Translations under genes and position numbers: made by a program
DNA from: Balamuthia mandrillaris
Lineage: Eukaryota > Discosea > Longamoebia > Balamuthiidae
Assembly: GCA_031835245.1 (NCBI GenBank)
Contig: JAVKOQ010000262.1
Span: forward strand, 1-64,000
Length of the DNA: 64,000 nucleotides
Direction: 5' to 3'
Notes under the pieces: model-generated
What the model was told of the DNA's origin: nothing
Seen by the model: only the letters and a program-made list of their open reading frames with translations
Database searches by the model: none
Part shown: positions 1-11,189 of the stretch, in pieces
How positions within the stretch are numbered: the stretch's first letter is position 1
How the letters are laid out: each line of letters begins with the position of its first letter

Positions 1-51
1 TTGAAAAGGGTCAAAGATCTGTTGCCGAGATCAATTCCGATAAAGAACATA

Positions 52-112
52 TGACGTCATGGGATGACGTGGAATAGAAAACTTGACAAGAAAAGGAAAA
101 AAATCCACGTCA
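52..112. promoter_or_regulatory. Cluster of CRE/UPRE-like bZIP sites upstream of signal peptide peptidase
   Basis: Three ACGT-core sites lie within 61 bases, 155-215 bases before the first ATG of the signal peptide peptidase gene. They are TGACGTCA at 52-59 (perfect CRE palindrome), TGACGTGG at 65-72, and its reverse complement CCACGTCA at 105-112. TGACGTGG is the known core bound by XBP1/ATF6-type factors in the animal unfolded protein response. That these act as UPR sites here is inference; the sites themselves are seen directly. Confidence 0.45.
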
Positions 113-266
113 AAGGAAAAAAGAAAAGAAGGAAGGCCGCGGCAGGAGAGAAGAGAGAGGAGAGAGATAGGGGAAGAGGAGACTAAACATCCGTTGTTCT
201 CTCTCACCCATTGCCAAAGGGTTTTTTTTACTACTGAATTTTTTTTTGTAAAACACCCTGCGCGGT

Positions 267-1843
267 ATGGTGGTAGAAAGTATGATTGGAATTTTGGCAG
301 AGCTGGAAGCGGAGATGCTCGTGGCCTACTCTGCCATACTTGTGATGGCGCTGGTGCCCATCTGGATTGGCTCTCATCGCTCTTTGGAACAGAAAGCGGT
401 ACTTCAAGACCCAGCCTCCGCTTCTCATTACTCCTTCAGTTCCCCTTCGGTATCTTTGCCGAGTGCAAAACAAATCTACACTCCCTCGCTCCCAGATTAC
501 CTTTTTTTTTCTTCTTCAGCTTCGCCACTCTTTTTGTTCCCTCTCTTTCATCCTTCAGTTGCTCACCCCCTTATTTTCTTCTTGGTCATCTGTGTGCAGA
601 CGGAAACTCTCTCTTCAAAGGACGCTTACATGTTTCCTGTGATCGGCAGCTGCGTTCTCTTTGGACTGTACCTGCTGTTCAAGTTTCTCTCAAAGGAATA
701 TGTAAATATGCTGCTCACGGCCTATTTCCTGGTCTTTGGCATCGTGGCTGTGTCTTCCACCCTCCGCCCCTTCCTTGCTCCATTCTTCTCTCCCGCCGTC
801 CGGGAGAGAGAGCCCTACCACCTCAGTTTTACTCCATTTTGGAGAAAGGGTAGATATTTTTCTTACTCTTCTTTGCTCTTCTGCTCTAGTTCTTCTTTTC
901 TTCTATCCTCTTCTTTCTTCTTTCTTCTTTTTGCTTTCTTCTTAACTGATTTCATATGACAGAGGCAATTGAAGTGAAGTTCACGATGGTGGAGTTTGTT
1001 TCTACTTTCTTTGGCCTTATCATCGGCATTTGGTATGTCTCCACGAAGCACTGGATTTCCAACAACATTCTGGGTCTCTCCTTCTCCATCCAGGGTGTGG
1101 CCTTCCTTTCTTTGGGCAGCTACCAGACTGGCTGCATCTTGCTTGTGCGTATTTCACCATTTCTTTCCTTCTTGCTTCCACTTTGCTCACGCCTCTCTTC
1201 TCTCCTCACTTTTTCTCTATCTCTGCTCTCATTTTCTTGCAAAAAGGGAGGGTTGTTTTTGTATGACATTTTTTGGGTGTTTGGCACGGACGTGATGGTA
1301 ACAGTAGCCAAGTCCTTTGATGCTCCCATTAAACTGCTTTTCCCCAAGGACATCTTTGCCGAGGAGATGCAGTTTAGCATGCTGGGTCTTGGTGACATCG
1401 TTATCCCTGGTATGCTATATTCCCACTTCACCCTGTCTATTTTGTTCTCTAGTTGTGTTCTTTGATCACGTTTCATTCATTACTGTTTGCTCACATAACA
1501 TCCCTTCACTGCAGGTATTTTTATTGCTCTGCTGCTTCGCTTTGACGCGAGCCGAGCAGGAAAGAAGGACAACTTTGCTCGCACGCACTTTATCACCACG
1601 TTCCTGGGCTACATAGCAGGCATGGTGGCCACCATCGGCGTCATGCACTTCTTCCAAGCCGCTCAACCCGCTCTTCTCTACCTCGTGCCTAGCTGCATCG
1701 GCTCCTCCTTGTTGGCTGCTGCCGCCACCGGCAATCTCAAGCAGCTCATCAACTACAGTGAGGAGGCACCGGAGGAAGAGCAAACGACAACGACCTCCAC
1801 AACAACAAAGGACAAGAAGGCCCCGGCTACCAAACAGGACTAA
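267..1843 (+). CDS. Signal peptide peptidase (presenilin-type intramembrane aspartyl protease)
   Basis: Five exons read in phase: 267-398, 600-849, 963-1144, 1247-1409, 1515-1843, giving about 351 residues, close to human HM13 (377). Family marks are all present. The YD motif is in GGLFLYDIFWVFG in the fourth exon, the GLGD motif in MLGLGDIVIPG, and QPALLYLVP near the C-terminus forms the PAL substrate-selection motif. The two Asp residues of YD and GLGD are the catalytic pair. An SHRSLE-like segment in exon 1 and KHWISNN in exon 3 also match the SPP branch rather than presenilin. The enzyme cleaves signal-peptide remnants within the ER membrane. The tail is Glu/Thr/Lys-rich and ends without a dilysine signal. 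Orthology to SPP rather than SPPL is a family judgement, but a strong one. Confidence 0.93.
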
Positions 1844-2380
1844 AAAAGAGAGAGCTGTGTGGTTTGTGTTTGGTTTTTGTCCAGTTTTTCTTTCTTTTTT
1901 TTTTCCCAAAAGAACACACCCCTTCATCACTTCAGCCCAAAGGCATCTTTTTTTTTTTTCCTTTGCTGCGGTCGAGGGTTCTGTCACCGGTTTTATCTCT
2001 TTTTTCCGTCGTATTTTTCTTTCTTTGGGTGATGCGGTGACGTGGCGGCGCTATTCCGCCGCAGCGAAAAGGGCGGAAAAAGGAGAAACATCGAAAAAAA
2101 AAAACAAATCAAACTTGGTGCCAAAAAGGGGCAGAGCGGAGAGCCTCTAAATTTTTATTTTTTTTTTGTTCTCGGCGTAGAAGAAGAGGGGAGCGCGTTT
2201 GTGTGCGTGACGGTTTACCAGCCTTCTTTTGACTTTTCTGGTAAGATCTTGCGGCTGTCCCCCTTGCTTCCCTTTATTCTTCTTGCGGCTGTCCCCCTTC
2301 CTCCCCTTTTGATGCTCCACTTACCAAACAAAAAACCGCAACAATAATAGCAAGGGCAAAAAAAGAACAAATTTGATTGG
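1844..2380. other. Intergenic: SPP 3' end and TM9SF promoter
   Basis: No gene is seen. An 18-base direct repeat (CTTGCGGCTGTCCCCCTT) occurs at 2248-2265 and 2282-2299, about 100 bases before the next start codon. A TGACGTGG site lies at 2038-2045. Confidence 0.5.
2038..2045 (+). promoter_or_regulatory. UPRE-like site TGACGTGG upstream of TM9SF gene
   Basis: The octamer TGACGTGG lies about 340 bases before the TM9SF start and about 200 bases after the SPP stop. It is identical to the site at 65-72 before SPP. Both flanked genes encode secretory-pathway membrane proteins. Function is inferred from motif identity only. Confidence 0.3.
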
Positions 2381-4307
2381 ATGAGAAACAGAGAGATGAA
2401 CATGTTGGCTCGGTGGTCGTTGGTGGCGGTAATCGTGACGGCCTTTTGTATTCAAGCGGCTGTTGGTTTTTACTTGCCAGGTGTAGCGCCTCGCGAGTAC
2501 CAACACGGCAACACAGTGCCCTTATTGGTCAACAAATTGACAAGCGTGAAGACCCAGCTGCCCTACCGCTACTACGACCTTCCCTTCCCTGCCCCCAAAA
2601 AAATCGTAGATGCTAGAGAAAACCTGGGCGAAATCTTGTTGGGCGACGTCATTGAAAATTCTCTTTATGAGGTATATGTTTTTGATTGTGTTTCTCGCTG
2701 TTCGAGTTGTGTGGTCACGCTTCTTAGCAACTAAAACGTATGTTTTGCGGCCTTTAGATTACAGTCAACGTCAAAGACAAAGAGGAGGTACTTTGCAAGG
2801 TTCTTGAGACTAAGAAGTACAGTAGTGATGAAGTGGAGGAGTTCATTGAAAAGATTGAACAGGAATACCGCGTTCATTGGTTCTTGGCCCCAAAACTATG
2901 TTTTATTTTTTCCTTCCTTTTGTGGCTTACCTCCTATTTTGCTTCACAGGCTTGTTGACAATCTTCCAAGTGCCACTAAGCGGACCATCATAGACAACAA
3001 CAACAAGGAAAGGTTCATATATGAAGCCGGTTTTCCATTGGGTTCTGTCCGTAGGACCAGCAACAGTGTATTGAGTCTTCTATTTTTCTTTTTGACTCTT
3101 TTCGGTTTATTTACCTTTTCCCTTCTTTTTAGGTCAATGCTCCTCAAATACTGCTTAACAACCACGTCGACATCACCATCCTTTACCACGAAGATCCCGC
3201 GTATCAAGGCATCCGTGTAGTTGGTTTTGAGGTCGACGCAAGCAGGTACTGTTGCCACTGTTCTCGCGCCACTATTCTGTAGTTCTTGCGACACTAGATT
3301 GACCACATTATGTTTCTCCAAACCCCCTTTAGTCGCAAATGGTTGGATTACTCCGAGACAACCTGCGGTGTCTATCATGAGGAACTTGTCTTGACCCCTC
3401 ATATGGATGAGACCTCTGTGACTTGGACATACAATGTCACGTGGGAGCCAAGTCCCATCCGCTGGGCTTCTCGTTGGGACAGCTACATGATGATGACGGA
3501 TAGTCAGATTCACTGGTTCTCCATCATCAACTCCCTCATGATCGTGCTCTTCTTGACTGGCATGGTTGCCATGATCATGATGCGCACCCTTCACGCCGAC
3601 TTCAGAAGGTACCGTGAAATGGAAACAAGTGAGGAGGCTCAAGAGGAGACCGGTTGGAAGCTGGTGCATGGGGATGTGTTCCGCCCACCCAGCAGGCCCA
3701 TGCTTCTTGCTGTTTCCGTCGGAAGCGGTGTTCAAGTGTTTGCCATGTCTTTGATAGTGATGGGTTAGTTGAACATACCCTTACTTAATTTGTTTTGAAT
3801 TATTCGTTGATATCTTGGATGTATAGTGTTTGCTGTTTTGGGATTCTTGTCTCCGGCGAACCGTGGAAGCCTGATGACGGCCAGCGTGGTTTTATTGGTG
3901 GTTATGGGGTATGTATTGCTGAATTATTTTTGTTATGTTGATGACTCATTAACGCAACGCGTTGTTCTGCAACTTAATAGTATCTTTGCTGGTTACTTTG
4001 CTGCGCGTGTTTACAAGATGTTTAAGGGCAAGGCCTGGAAGAAGACTACCCTACTGGTAAGAATCCTGTTTTTTTTTTAAAAAAAAATTGAGATTGTTTA
4101 ACTGAACCTTTTTCCCCCGAAAGACTGCCTTCCTGTACCCTGGTATCAACTTTTTGATCTTCTTCATCCTTAACATGGTACTCAAAGGCGAACACTCCTC
4201 TGGAGGAGTTTCCTTCTTGGTATTGTTGGAGCTCTTTGCCCTCTGGTTCGGTGTTTCCATCCCTCTTACCTTCTTCGGAGCCTACTTTGGATTCAAGAAG
4301 CCCGTAC

Positions 4308-4344
<37 letters not shown>

Positions 4345-4883
4345 ACCGCACACCTTTGTGCTCATGAATTTCTGAAAAGGTGCCGGAACCTCCAGTGCGA
4401 GTTAACCAAATCCCTCGTCAAATTCCTGACCAAGTGTGGTACATGAGGCCAGTGTTCTCCATCTTGATGGGTGGCATCTTACCCTTCGGAGCCATCTTTA
4501 TTGAGCTGTTCTTCATCTTGTCCTCCATCTGGTTGCACCAGTTCTACTTCCTGTTCAGCTTCCTTTTCATCGTGTTCTTTATCTTGATCCTCACCTGCGC
4601 TGAGATCACCATCGTGATGTGCTACTTCCAACTGTGCAGCGAGGACTATCACTGGTGGTGGAGAGCTTTCTTGACCTCTGGTGCCTCTGCCCTTTACATG
4701 TTCCTCTACAGCATCTTTTACTTCTTCTCCAAGCTCCAAATCACCAAGTTTGTGTCCGCCATGCTTTACTTTGGCTACACATTCATCTTTGCCATGCAGC
4801 TCTTCTTGTTGACGGGTGCTATTGGCTTCTTTGCTTGCTATTTCTTTGTCAGGAAGATCTACAGCAGCATCAAGGTGGACTAA
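2381..4883 (+). CDS. TM9 superfamily (nonaspanin / Phg1-like) nine-span protein
   Basis: A multi-exon gene, with exons near 2381-2671, 2758-2879, 2950-3067, 3134-3245, 3332-3764, then four more to 4883. The N-terminus has a signal peptide (after MNMLARW) followed by [11 protein letters not shown], typical of TM9SF lumenal starts. The lumenal domain contains [11 protein letters not shown] and GFPLG. It is followed by nine hydrophobic spans separated by RPP and FGFKKP loops, as in TM9SF2/TM9SF4. The C-terminus is KVD, matching the KxD/E COPI-binding signal that keeps TM9SF proteins in the Golgi. Dictyostelium Phg1 relatives act in adhesion, phagocytosis and sorting of glycine-rich transmembrane domains. 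ATG 2381 is used; ATG 2399 is an equally good start. Confidence 0.92.
4310..4341 (+). repeat. (CT)n microsatellite in TM9SF intron
   Basis: A (CT)16-like run just after the donor of the last TM9SF intron, with CT on the coding strand. Confidence 0.95.
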
Positions 4884-5516
4884 ACGCCTTCTCTTTTTTA
4901 TTTTTTCACACACAAACAAAGTCTTTCACTGCTCCCGTTCTCTTGTGTTTGTTACGAGTGTCGACAACAGGCGGTTCCAAGACGACCTGAGCTTTCTCTT
5001 TTATTTCAATTTCAGCACGAGGGTTCACTGTGAAAAGTTTACAAGAAGATATTTTTGAATATTTTGGCGCCAAAAATTGTGCAAGGGAGAAGTGGTCCCC
5101 CAATTTTACGTGGCACGACGACAAAAGGCGACAACCGTTAGCCAGCAGCAGCAACAACAAGACGTCTTGACGGCTACCACCCACCTTTGGCAGTGAGCCT
5201 TTCTATTTTTTTTTTTCGTTTTCGCTTTGTTGTTTGTTTGGTTTTTTAAAAAAAACCAAACGAGACTTGTTTCCTTCCGTTACCACCAACGGCTACGCTT
5301 CAGCTCCAATAAGTTGTTTACCGTGTAATCAGTGGCAGAACCAACGGTGGTGAGTCAAAGTGGAGTCTCCTCTTTGTTGTTCTGCTTTGTGACTGCTGTC
5401 TCACCAACTACCGTTGTTTTTTCCTATTCTTTTCGAAGCAAGGAGGAGGAAACCTTGCACAGCGCCACACCCAGCAACCACTTTTTGACCGCGGAACCTA
5501 AGCAACGCATACTAAC
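4884..5516. other. Intergenic between TM9SF and Wee1-like genes
   Basis: No coding signal. It holds an inverted repeat at 5236-5261 (GTTTGGTTTTTT followed by its complement AAAAAACCAAAC, separated by two A). This could form a hairpin in a transcript from either strand or serve as a nucleosome-excluding tract. Confidence 0.6.
5236..5261. repeat. 12-bp inverted repeat (hairpin)
   Basis: Left arm GTTTGGTTTTTT at 5236-5247 and right arm AAAAAACCAAAC at 5250-5261, with a two-base spacer. It lies in the TM9SF/Wee1 intergenic region. Confidence 0.85.
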
Positions 5517-7925
5517 ATGAGCGACTCTAGAAAACGCAAATTCGCAACGGTTGAGGCCAAAGGCGAAAACGAAGCTGCCGTTACCCAAAAAGAACATACT
5601 TATCCCTCCAAACGGGTACTTTTGGCCTCCTTTTTTCTTTTTGAAACGTTCATACTCACCGATTCGTTATTTGTTGCAGCGAGACACTTCGGCTTTTTCT
5701 TGGGAGGAAGAGAAAGAGAAAAGTTGGGCCGATTGCGACAGCAGCGAGACAACAGACAAGTCATCATCCGCTGCGATCTCCACCGAAGACTTCTCCACCC
5801 CGCCAAACTCGCCGCCCTCAAGTCCCTCTAGAACCTCTAGTAGGCAGGTGCCCTTGGGATGGTGTCCACCGAGCCCTAGTCCAATCCGCTCGCCTTGGCG
5901 CAGACGAATAGCAGTGCCTCCCAGAACCTCTTACTTGTTCCGAAAACATTTTGGCAACGACAGCGATGATCTGCACCCACAAAAAGCTGCTTCTCTCCCA
6001 AACCTCGAGCCCTTTTGGGTGCTAATAAGCACGACCCCCTTATCACCAAAAGCTTGTTGCTGGGTGCCTCCTCTGGTGGTGAGGAAGAGGAGGAAGATGA
6101 GTTTGAACTCACTCTTGGCGGCATGAGCGATGTGAAGGACGGGAGCCCGAAGCCAGCAACTAGCATGCCAGTCCTCAAAGTCACACCCCCAACTCCTGCC
6201 GCTGAATCTCCCTTTAAGGCACACAACACATCCGAAACCTTCACTCCTCCATCCACACCTCCTCGCGCACGACCAACTCCTGACCTACAAGCCATTCTTT
6301 CTCCTCGTGTTTTCCCGACGACAGCCCCTGCCTCCTCTTCCTCTTCCTCTTTTCACGCCGTAACACCACTGCGCATCCGACCGCCACCCTGCAATATCAA
6401 CCCTTTCTCTCCTGAACGCCCTTCGCTCTCCAACAAACGCCAAACGAAAACACCTACCGTCCCCTATGAACGTATGTTCCTTCTTTCTTGCCAATCCATT
6501 CTTGTGCTCTGTCTAATGTCGATCCTTTTTTAAATTCTTCCTTTCTTACAGCAATGGTCTCCACCACTGCTTCAACATATTCCGCAACAACGATAACTTA
6601 TAGTCGGTATCTCGAAGAGTTTGAGGAAATAGCCGAAATTGGTTCCGGTACTTTTTCTAACGTGTATAAATGTCGCAATCGGGTCGATGGCTGGCTCTAC
6701 GCTGTCAAGCGGGCACGAGCACAATTTAAGAGTTCTGGGCATAGGTACATTTTCATTTGTTTCTCTTCTCTTCCAGCACCACCCCCAGCAATTTATTGAC
6801 GAAAACAAACAGAGAAAACACTCTAAAAGAGGTATATGCGAACGCAAGCCTTGGTTGCTGCCCCAACATTGTTAGATATCACAGCGCTTGGGTGGAAAAC
6901 GACCGGCTATACATACAAACGGAATTCTGCGATGGTGGCAGCCTAGATGATCAGCTCAACGGAGATCATCCTCCTCTATCCGAACAACAACTCTGTGATA
7001 TCTTGCGACAAGTTGCCAACGTAACATCTCTCTCTCTCTCTCTTCCTCTCTCTCAATACTGACAGGAATGTATGTAGGGCTTAGCTGTTATTCATTCGCG
7101 AAAATTAGCACACCTTGATGTAAAGCCTGAAAACATATTTAAAGATTTGGGCTCACTGAACCCCGCCGCTGAAAAGGGCAAAGTCATTTACAAAATCGGC
7201 GACCTTGGCTTGGTATCTCTTGCTGAGGCGCACTCTGAAGTTCACGAAGGTATTGTACACTCCGTCCTCTCGCCTAAAAACGAACTATTAATATTGATGG
7301 AACCATTTAAACAGGTGATAGTAGATATCTCTCTCGGGAACTCTTGCAATGTAATGTAGATTGTAGTCAATTGTCAAAGGCGGACATCTTTTCTTTAGGA
7401 TGCAGTGTTTATGAATTGGTGGGTAGACGTGTTTTTTATTTAAAAAAATCGCAGCATCCTCACTAACTCACTCTACAGGCATTAGGCAAAGCGCTACCCT
7501 CACGAGGAGACGAGTGGAACGCCATTCGGGATGGCCACATCGCTCTCCCGAGACAATCCTTTTCGGTGGAGTTCGAGGAGCTCATTAAGTTGATGCTTCA
7601 TCCAGATGTTCAACGACGGCCCAGCGCAGAGGAGCTGCTGCATCATCCATTGCTTCTCACGGAGGAAGAGCGGAGGTTCCAGAGGCAGGCGGATGAGCTT
7701 AGTTCTCTTCAGTCCCGCTTGCAAGCAGCGTTGGAGCAAAACGCCCTTTTGCAAAAAGAACTGCGCCGGGTGTGCCCTTCTTCTACCTCTTCCCTCCTTT
7801 CTGGCAGCAGCAAACACGTCGCTTCGATAGAAAGTGATGGTGGCAGCACAGCAAACGCCGCCTCTTCAACCTTGTTGGAAAAGCTGTACAGCAAAGTTTG
7901 CAGCAAGGTGGAAAGCATCTTGTGA
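5517..7925 (+). CDS. Wee1-like cell-cycle kinase
   Basis: About seven exons. The N-terminal ~300 residues are Ser/Pro-rich with many SP/TP sites (likely CDK targets). The kinase domain begins near IGSGTFSNVYKC in the exon at about 6552. The VAIK lysine is in YAVKRAR, the catalytic loop is HLDVKPENIF and the metal motif is GDLGL (DLG instead of DFG). The activation segment EGDSRYLSRELL is diagnostic of Wee1/Myt1 kinases, which phosphorylate the glycine-loop tyrosine of CDK1 and hold cells in G2. EVYANASLG also matches the Wee1 helix C region. The C-terminus carries a short coiled coil (LSSLQSRLQAALEQNALLQKEL). The second exon changes reading frame near 6012-6020 with no plausible intron. One extra T in the T4 run would restore the frame, so an indel or assembly slip is suspected. 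Confidence 0.88.
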
Positions 7926-8021
7926 TGATGGATCACCTTTTTTTGTTAAGTTTTTTTTTGTGACTTATATTTAAAAACGGGAGCAGAAAACAAAAACAAA
8001 AACACCTCGCAGGAGGTTCGT

Positions 8022-9794
8022 TTAAGCAACGGAGAGGCGAGGGGAGATGTTGAGGAGAGCACCGTCACCAGGATAAATGGTTGGTCCGTACACGATCTCA
8101 TCAGAGGTGGGAGTCTCCACGCGCTCAAAGTCACAAAGGGAGGAGAAGAGCACAACGAAGCCGGTGAGATGGAGCATAGCGTACTCATAACCGATGCAGC
8201 GGTGAGGTCCAGCACCAAAGACAAGGTAGTGCTGGCTGTGCTTGCGGTCCTCCTGCCTCTCCGAGTTGAAGCGCTCGGGATCGAAGCGGTGGGGGTCCTC
8301 GAAGCCCTGGAAGGAAGAAGAAAAGACAGAGGGAATGACCAAGCTGCCCTTAGGGACGGTCACATCGATGCCAAGGTTGTCATCCTTGAGCTGGAAGTCC
8401 TTGAGGGCCTTGTGAGGAACCAAAGTGGCGGGAGCACGGATGCGGAGCACCTCCTTGATGACCTGACGAGTGTAGGTCATGCTAGTCAACATCTCGGGAG
8501 TAAGATTCTGAGTGGAGGCCTTGAAGAAATGCTCCACCTCGTCCCTCACTCGCTGCAAGACGTCCTTGTGGCGAGCCAGGAAGTGGCAGGCCCAGGTCAG
8601 AGAGGCAGAGGAGGCGTCTTGGCTGGCGAACAAGAAGTCGAGCACGGTACAGGCCACGTCATTGTCGGAGCTGTGCTCAGGAGCTGGAGCGCCCTTTTCT
8701 TCGGCCTCCTGGATGGCCTTGACGGTATCCACCATCCAAAAGTCCAACAGGCACTCGGGCTCATGGCCCTCCCTCATTCTCTGCTTGCTCTGCCTGGCGC
8801 ACTCCTCCAGCAGGCTGACGATCCTCTTCCTGGCGCGGATGCCCTTCCAGAGGGTCGTTCCAGGAAAGTTGAAAGGCAAGGCCAGGAGGGCATCATTCAT
8901 GGTGCCGTAGAACTCGCGAAACTCAGCAGCCGTCTTAGAGGTGAGGTAGGGTCCCACAAAGACTCGCTGGGAGGTCTCCAGGTTGAGGTCGCGAATGAGG
9001 GGGCGCACCTCGATGGGTCCCTCCCCTCGCTCGTTCATTTGGGCCTGCTCCTCCAACCATGCCTTGATGTGCTCGCGGATGGTGTTCTCCTGGATGTTGA
9101 CGTACTTGGCAAGGGCCTTGCGGATGAACAACGGCAAGAGCTGCTTGCGGAGGTTCTTGTGAGCTTCCCCTTGCATGAAGGCCATGTTGTTCTTGCCCAT
9201 CAACCTTTCTCCATTGAGGTTCAAAACGATCTGCAACGTGTTGTTACTGCAGAAATAAACAAAAGTGAGCAGCAGAATAAACAACAAAATAATAAGAATT
9301 TCTTTAATACAAAGCAATTGTTATAACCCAACAAGCGTATTAAAAAAAATAGCACTTTACCTGGAGTTGTTGAAGACTTGGCGGGAGAGGCTAGAGTCCT
9401 GAGTGAAGAAGAACAACCTTGTATGAAAAAAAACACGCACACAACAAACAAAAGGACAGAAATGTTGAATAAGAGGGAGCAATAACTCTTAAAAAAAAAA
9501 GAGAGAGGAGGTTACGTACTGTCCAACTAGAACGTTCCAGGAGAGCGGACCATATTTGTCCTGGGCGTCCCAGAACGCAAACGGGTGAAACACCATGTGC
9601 AGCACATTGCCCAAGAAAGGGTAGAAAAATCTGGGGCCAGGCAAGCCCTGCGTCTTCCTCCACAAGCTATATTGCTCCAGTACCACCAATACACTGACGA
9701 CCGTGGCCACGCCCACTAGGCAGCTCTGCAGCCAGCTACCTCCAGCAGGAGCCACCAAGGCGTCGTTGACCTTCTGTACCACCTCCTCCAACAT
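8022..9794 (-). CDS. Cytochrome P450, CYP61/CYP710-like sterol C-22 desaturase
   Basis: Three exons on the minus strand: 9794-~9521, ~9405-9361, ~9247-8022. The start MLEEVVQK at 9794 precedes a hydrophobic anchor (about residues 19-40) and the proline hinge GLPGPRFFYPFLGN. The I-helix FLFASQDASSAS is the distinctive CYP61/ERG5-CYP710 form, ExxR is EVLR, and the heme-binding loop is FGAGPHRCIGYEYA with the axial Cys. These motifs point to sterol C-22 desaturase, an ER enzyme acting late in ergosterol/stigmasterol-type sterol synthesis. The methylsterol oxidase gene at 52.7-53.9 kb belongs to the same pathway. Family assignment is strong; substrate is inferred. Confidence 0.88.
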
Positions 9795-10128
9795 GGCTGC
9801 TCTCTCTACGCCTCGGCCTTTTGTTTTGTTAAATGTTTTTTTGCCATTGAGGCGAGCACACAAAGCATTTTTTAGAAAGGGTAATGGCGGCCGTGTAATT
9901 AAGGTACCCGTAAATAGAGAGGGACAAAGATTGTCCAGCATAAAGAAATATAAATACTGTCAAGTTTCTGGGCGGCTCCCTTGGTTAAATGGTACTGATG
10001 TTTTCTCTCCTTAAAAATCGCCGAGTTACGGTAATGGCCCGAGGGGCACGCGAAAAAAACTTTTATTCGCGACAGACGACACGAGAAAATAAAGATTTGC
10101 CAACAGTCTCCCTAACAAAAAAAAGAAT
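9795..10128. other. Intergenic between P450 start and tRNA-Ala
   Basis: This is the upstream side of the minus-strand P450 gene and the 3' side of the minus-strand tRNA. No further gene is seen. A T8 run (A8 on the plus strand) immediately 3' of the tRNA fits a Pol III terminator. Confidence 0.5.
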
Positions 10129-10201
10129 TGGAGGAGGCCGGCATTGATCCGGCTACCTCTCGCATGCTAAGCGAGCGCTCTACCATCTGAGCTACACCCC
10201 C
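10129..10201 (-). tRNA. tRNA-Ala (anticodon AGC), copy 1
   Basis: A 73-base cloverleaf on the minus strand with 5' GGGGGTG, D-arm GCTCAGATGGTAGAGC, anticodon arm CTCGC-TTAGCAT-GCGAG with anticodon AGC, and T-stem GCCGG/CCGGC. The acceptor stem has the G3:U70 wobble that defines alanine identity. Two oddities are seen: a T-T mismatch at 6:67, and T-loop ATCAATG with A at position 54 instead of the near-universal T. It has no intron and is followed by a T8 terminator. It is identical to the copy at 22133-22205. Confidence 0.95.
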
Positions 10202-10426
10202 TAAGTTGCTAAATTAACCAATAATCTTTGCGGTGCGGCACTTCTGCGACATTTAATCTATTTTAGCATTATTACTTTTTCCAATTCCAGGAAACTTTTG
10301 CTCGAGAAACAAAGAAAAGTAGCAAAAAACGCCAGTAACGAAACCACCGGTTCACTGTTACCTGCCGTTTTCCTCCCTCGCCACCACAAACACAGCCAAC
10401 ACTAACCACAACCAGGCACCACCACC

Positions 10427-11111
10427 ATGGCTGCCGAACAGCCAGATGCTACTGAAGTAGCAGTAGTAGGAGAGGACAGCAACAACGAAGAAGAGGCGAG
10501 GGAAGAGAGACCTCCTCTGGTCCGCTACGTCAGCGGTAAGGACCTTTTACGACTGGCACAACAGCAACAAGAACCGCAGCAACAAGAGCAACAAGGACAA
10601 CAAACCTACGATGCGAAGGAAACAAAAGCGGAAGATGTAGAACAGGAAGGACAAGCGGAAATAGAGCTTGGCCTAGCACTTCTCGAAGATCCCTTTTTGC
10701 CGGAACATGACCCCTTCGAGCCGCTCACCCAAGAAGAGGCCGAAGAAGAAGACTTTTTCGCTTCTCTTACGCCAACAGAGAAAGCTGCCGAAGCTGCCAT
10801 TTTACGGTGTGTGTTTTTTCACCCTCTTCTCCTTGCACAAATGTTACCGTAACACTTGCAACTAAAACCAAAGGGAAGTATTTGGAGAAGACGAGAGGAA
10901 GAACTTGAAAAGGAAGAAGACAACAGAGAGAGTTTCGGACGATGGCACAACGGACCAGAAGAAGGACGATGCAGAGAATGACCAGCAAACAGAAGAAACA
11001 AACGAAGGCGCACAGAGCAACGAAGCCCAAGCAAAGCAGCACGATAAAACGAACTCGCCGCAAACGAAGAAAGCCAAACTTGCCAGCAAACAAGCCGACA
11101 AAGCGCAATAG
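10427..11111 (+). CDS. Hypothetical acidic/lysine-rich low-complexity protein
   Basis: Two exons, 10427-10806 and 10881-11111, about 203 residues. The ATG sits in a strong context (accaccATGG). The N-terminal two thirds are Glu/Gln-rich. A predicted helix around SLTPTEKAAEAAIL spans the intron and leads to REVFGEDERKNLKRKK, followed by a charged tail ending in a KKAKL-type basic patch. The composition suggests a nuclear or ribonucleoprotein role, but no family was recognised and no function is assigned. Confidence 0.6.
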
Positions 11112-11189
11112 AACCTATCCCTCTCTATCCCTCGCTCACATTTCGGATGAACAAATACACATTTCTATTGTACAAACAACCTAGTGCTT

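Noticed and set aside
8169-9326. A 385-codon plus-strand open frame
   Set aside because: It is the exact antisense of the P450 last exon, which carries all the family motifs. Its own translation has no recognisable domain.
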